Shown piece after piece: positions 61,740 through 64,000 of a DNA stretch of 64,000 nucleotides. This DNA is from Druceiella hillmani (taxonomy: Eukaryota; Arthropoda; Insecta; Lepidoptera; Hepialidae). The notes beneath the pieces were generated by a model, which saw only the letters and a program-made list of their open reading frames with translations, did no database searches and had not been told where the DNA came from. A program made the position numbers and the translations under genes. The stretch lies in NCBI GenBank assembly GCA_039881145.1, contig JAYKKI010000052.1:7755501-7819500 (forward strand), read 5' to 3'. Numbering within the stretch: position 1 is the first letter of the stretch; each line of letters begins with the position of its first letter.

Positions 61740-63133
61740 TTATTTTTGCAGTATCGGTTTTTGTGATATTCTGAATTGCAAAGAATGTGTGATTTACTGT
61801 ACCAAGATCGGTTTGAAATACATCCTAAAGAAGAAATACAATGCTGAAAGCCTTGTTCTTCCAAACTTGAGTCTTTACGAGCACATCCTCTAAGAGTAAT
61901 ATCAGTTTGTGGAACTTCGTCGATTAAACAATAGTAAATTCGTTTCTCGAAAATAATTAGTTCAAAATACCATGTTTTGTATCTAGCTTATAAAGGTTTT
62001 TTTCTACAGAAATATCTACAGAAATTATATTTCGACTGTCTGCTTTGCCTCGATTAACCTCTGGTACCCTAATTCTAACACTTTGGTCTAATTTTACAAC
62101 TAAAAATGTTGCTTTAGAACGATTAAACATTTTATCGGCTTGCTGTTCCAGTGACTGTCTAGCAGAATCTCGAACCGTCTGATTTTTTTGTGTAAAAGCA
62201 TCAATAGTCATCATATCAGCAGTAGGTATTTGATGTTCATTAATCTTACTTATGACGTTCGACGTATCTAAAGCTCCTGATTCAATTGAGACAGAATGAG
62301 TAAAAACTTGCAAATCTTTCAATGTTTTCATTGCCATGCTCTGAGTCAGTAACAACATCTTTATTTTGGGGTTCAGATTAATTACCAGATTGGTCTTCCA
62401 AGCTCGACTCAAAATCTTTTTCACTTGTTATATCTGACAATATATCAATAGCTGGCAAGAAAGTAATTAAGCCCATTTTAACTTAACAACCAAACCTAGC
62501 TTCATAAAAACGGTGATTTATTCCTGAGTAATGGGCTTTTTTCTTCATGCACTGCATTTTCGTTCCTTCCGACCATTTCGTTTTATTGTTTGTTTTTAAA
62601 CCATGTAAATAACATCTTTTCTATATTTTGGTTTTTCTCTTTCAAGTGAACCCCGTGATTGGCTATGCCGTGGCTTCCCATGTACAATTTATGGTTCATT
62701 TCTCATGTGACACAAATTTTCAATTATTTTGTTACGGACGAGAATTCGTCCGTTGTCACTAGGCAAAATGCACAGAGCTCCAAATATTGGGAAAATATTC
62801 AATTAATGGTAAGCGACTTCCTCAGTATGCTTAAACTTTAGTGCTCTAAGCTGTATAAACTTTGTGAGGTGATCTTGATTCACCTCATTTTGTATTTGAC
62901 TTTAAAATTATCAACTGCTTGCTACTGCATATCAATAACGTTGACTTGGAATTGTTAACTGAATTCATTGCTTTTATAGGACTTAGCAGTCAATCCGCTT
63001 TTTGGAATACCCATTTTTTTGGCTTAAACAAATTTAAATAAATTACAACTATCTCACTTGTAATATTCATGTAATTTTGTTTAAGTTCTTTCATCATTAT
63101 AATTCGCCCTCCATGCCCGAAAGAAATATGAGT
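61740..63133 (-). pseudogene. KRBA2-like integrase gene of a mobile element (decayed)
   Basis: The minus strand reads, in family order: GHGGR and MMKELKQNYMNIT (integrase N-terminal region, 63,118 down); DHLTKF at 62,874; SDNG at about 62,755 (second catalytic Asp region of the retroviral-type integrase core); HGKPRHSQSRGS at 62,682; NIEKMLFTW; WSEG at 62,575; HYSGI..RFYEARFG; a linker; RIRVPEVNRGKADSRNI and KLDTKHGILN, followed after a stop by LFSRNEF; and a relic of the Cys-rich tail (GFQHC, ILCNSEYH). This matches the KRAB-A-domain-containing-protein-2-like (KRBA2) class of integrase genes found in insects. Frame changes occur near 62,640, 62,610 and 62,400, with several stop codons. Most tail cysteines are gone. 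The longest intact piece is the 155-codon frame 61,957-62,424. Recognition is from memory of the family. Confidence 0.8.
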
Positions 63134-63206
63134 TTAAAAAATAATGTAAAAAAATCCCTGTGAATAAATATATTAAATAATCTACCTTATTTCATTTTTC
63201 ACTGAG

Positions 63207-63267
63207 ACCACTAGTTTTTGTACATTTTCGAACTCTACTATGTTCGAAAATGTACAAAACTAGTGGT
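63207..63267. repeat. 26/27-bp inverted repeat with one A/T indel
   Basis: 63,207-63,233 (ACCACTAGTTTTTGTACATT...) pairs with 63,242-63,267; 8-nt spacer. Lies just upstream of the integrase pseudogene. Confidence 0.94.
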
Positions 63268-63539
63268 AATATGATACCTTAATAATCTAAAATACCTTAA
63301 TAATCGTTGATAATCTTTAGGTATTTTATATGCAGTTTTCAGTTTGGGTGCTATCATTTAAGTCAACAATGAAAAATACAAATTTCGTATAAACCACTAT
63401 CTTTCCTTTCTTAGATTTAACCTTATCAATTTATTCATTTTTATTACTTCCAAGTCCTCCATTTTAATAATAAAAATTAATACATAAAATGGAACTATAT
63501 CACAGAAAAAACACGTAATTTTGCTCAGCAACAGTCATT

Positions 63540-63690
63540 GACCGTATTTTACACAGAACTAAAGGGCCGGCACCGGTCGGTTGAGCGCATCCCTGCATGT
63601 CACGTCATGCAGAGCTCCACCCGTACCTCCCTACGCAAAATACATTAAATTTACCATGCGTACGCGGGAACTGCGGATAATGACCGGTTA
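63540..63690. other. GC-rich island with a small hairpin
   Basis: Includes GGGCCGGCACCGGTCGG and a hairpin CTGCATG-TCACGT-CATGCAG at 63,593-63,612 whose loop holds an E-box-like CACGT. No open frame of note. It is similar in size and composition to the islands at 52.5 and 46.2 kb. Confidence 0.4.
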
Positions 63691-63785
63691 ATGTGATAAA
63701 TTTATCGCTTTAACCTTGTAAGTTGGTGAGCATTAAAAATAAATGGTAATAATTAATAATTTCAATTATTCCCACTAACCGTATA

Positions 63786-64000
63786 TACAGGCTGGTTCAA
63801 AAAGTTCTCGGTTCGAACAAGAAAACAAGGAAAACTATATAAAAATAATATTTTATTTTTCTACATATTCACCTCTTATCTCAATACACTTATTAAATCT
63901 ATGCTCTAGGATTTCTATATAGCTCTTATAAGCCAATTCCTCCAACTCTTCGAAAAATCATTCCTCCTCAGCTATCACCTCTTTGTTCAAAACTTTTCCA
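63786..64000 (-). mobile_element. mariner transposon, 3' end (cut by the window edge)
   Basis: The terminal inverted repeat starts at 63,788 (CAGGCTGGTTCAAAAAGTTC) directly after a TA dinucleotide (63,786-63,787), the mariner target site. Transposase coding follows inward on the minus strand. The other end lies beyond 64,000, so length and autonomy cannot be judged. Confidence 0.9.
63853..64000 (-). pseudogene. mariner transposase C-terminus, partial, with one stop
   Basis: The minus strand reads GKVLNKEVIAEEE, TGA (63,958-63,960), then FFEELEELAYKSYIEILEHR and FNKCIEIRGEYVEK, ending TAA at 63,853-63,855. FNKCIE.RG.YVEK is the standard ending of mariner-family transposases. Apart from the TGA, no frameshift is seen in 49 codons, so this copy is relatively young. 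It cleaves and rejoins DNA at TA sites when intact; the catalytic residues lie outside the window. Confidence 0.88.

Overview
The window looks like non-coding nuclear DNA from an animal, most probably an insect. It is very AT-rich and full of (TA)n and (CA)n microsatellites. No intact host gene, rRNA, tRNA or CRISPR array is visible. Almost every recognisable coding remnant belongs to a mobile-element family common in arthropods: mariner, RTE-type non-LTR retrotransposon, a Tc/mariner-like DDE transposase, an integrase gene of the KRBA2-like type, and a SWIM/YqaJ-associated gene. All are broken. The species cannot be fixed from the sequence.

Layout. 1-13.0 kb: AT-rich spacer with two microsatellites, a GC-elevated island at 4.86-5.17 kb, three consecutive hairpins at 6.78-6.91 kb and a GC-rich hairpin at 8.25 kb. 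13.0-13.5 kb: 3' end of an RTE-like reverse transcriptase gene on the minus strand. 16.4-17.8 kb: foldback element copy A, a diverged tandem array and a (TA)n tract. 21.85-22.45 kb: a second tandem array. 27.8-31.5 kb and 57.3-60.1 kb: two diverged, colinear copies of an unidentified long repeat. 41.3-41.75 kb: tandem repeat plus a fragment of an insect repeat-family protein. 44.1 kb: foldback copy B. 47.35-47.65 kb: DDE transposase remnant. 50.0-51.0 kb: two GC islands. 53.7-56.9 kb: a duplicated CRE-plus-first-exon block, a second exon, and a 1.76-kb inverted-repeat element that truncates the exon. 58.3 kb: foldback copy C inside the long repeat. 61.7-63.1 kb: KRBA2-like integrase pseudogene. 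63.79 kb to the end: a mariner, cut by the window edge.

Most interesting signal. The three foldback copies (16.4, 44.1, 58.3 kb) are deletion derivatives of one nearly perfect palindrome about 0.2 kb long. Each arm carries a hammerhead-ribozyme-like core: CTGAAGA, a short hairpin, GAAA, ACCTAGGT, then C, closed by CCAC/GTGG. This resembles the hammerheads of Penelope-like retroelements. Only copy A keeps the complete core. It departs from the canonical form by one extra nucleotide before stem II.

The genes do not work together as a pathway. What the window records is layered transposition and decay: foldback C sits in an older repeat, the inverted-repeat element sits in the SWIM-family exon, and short perfect inverted repeats are scattered at roughly one every few kilobases.
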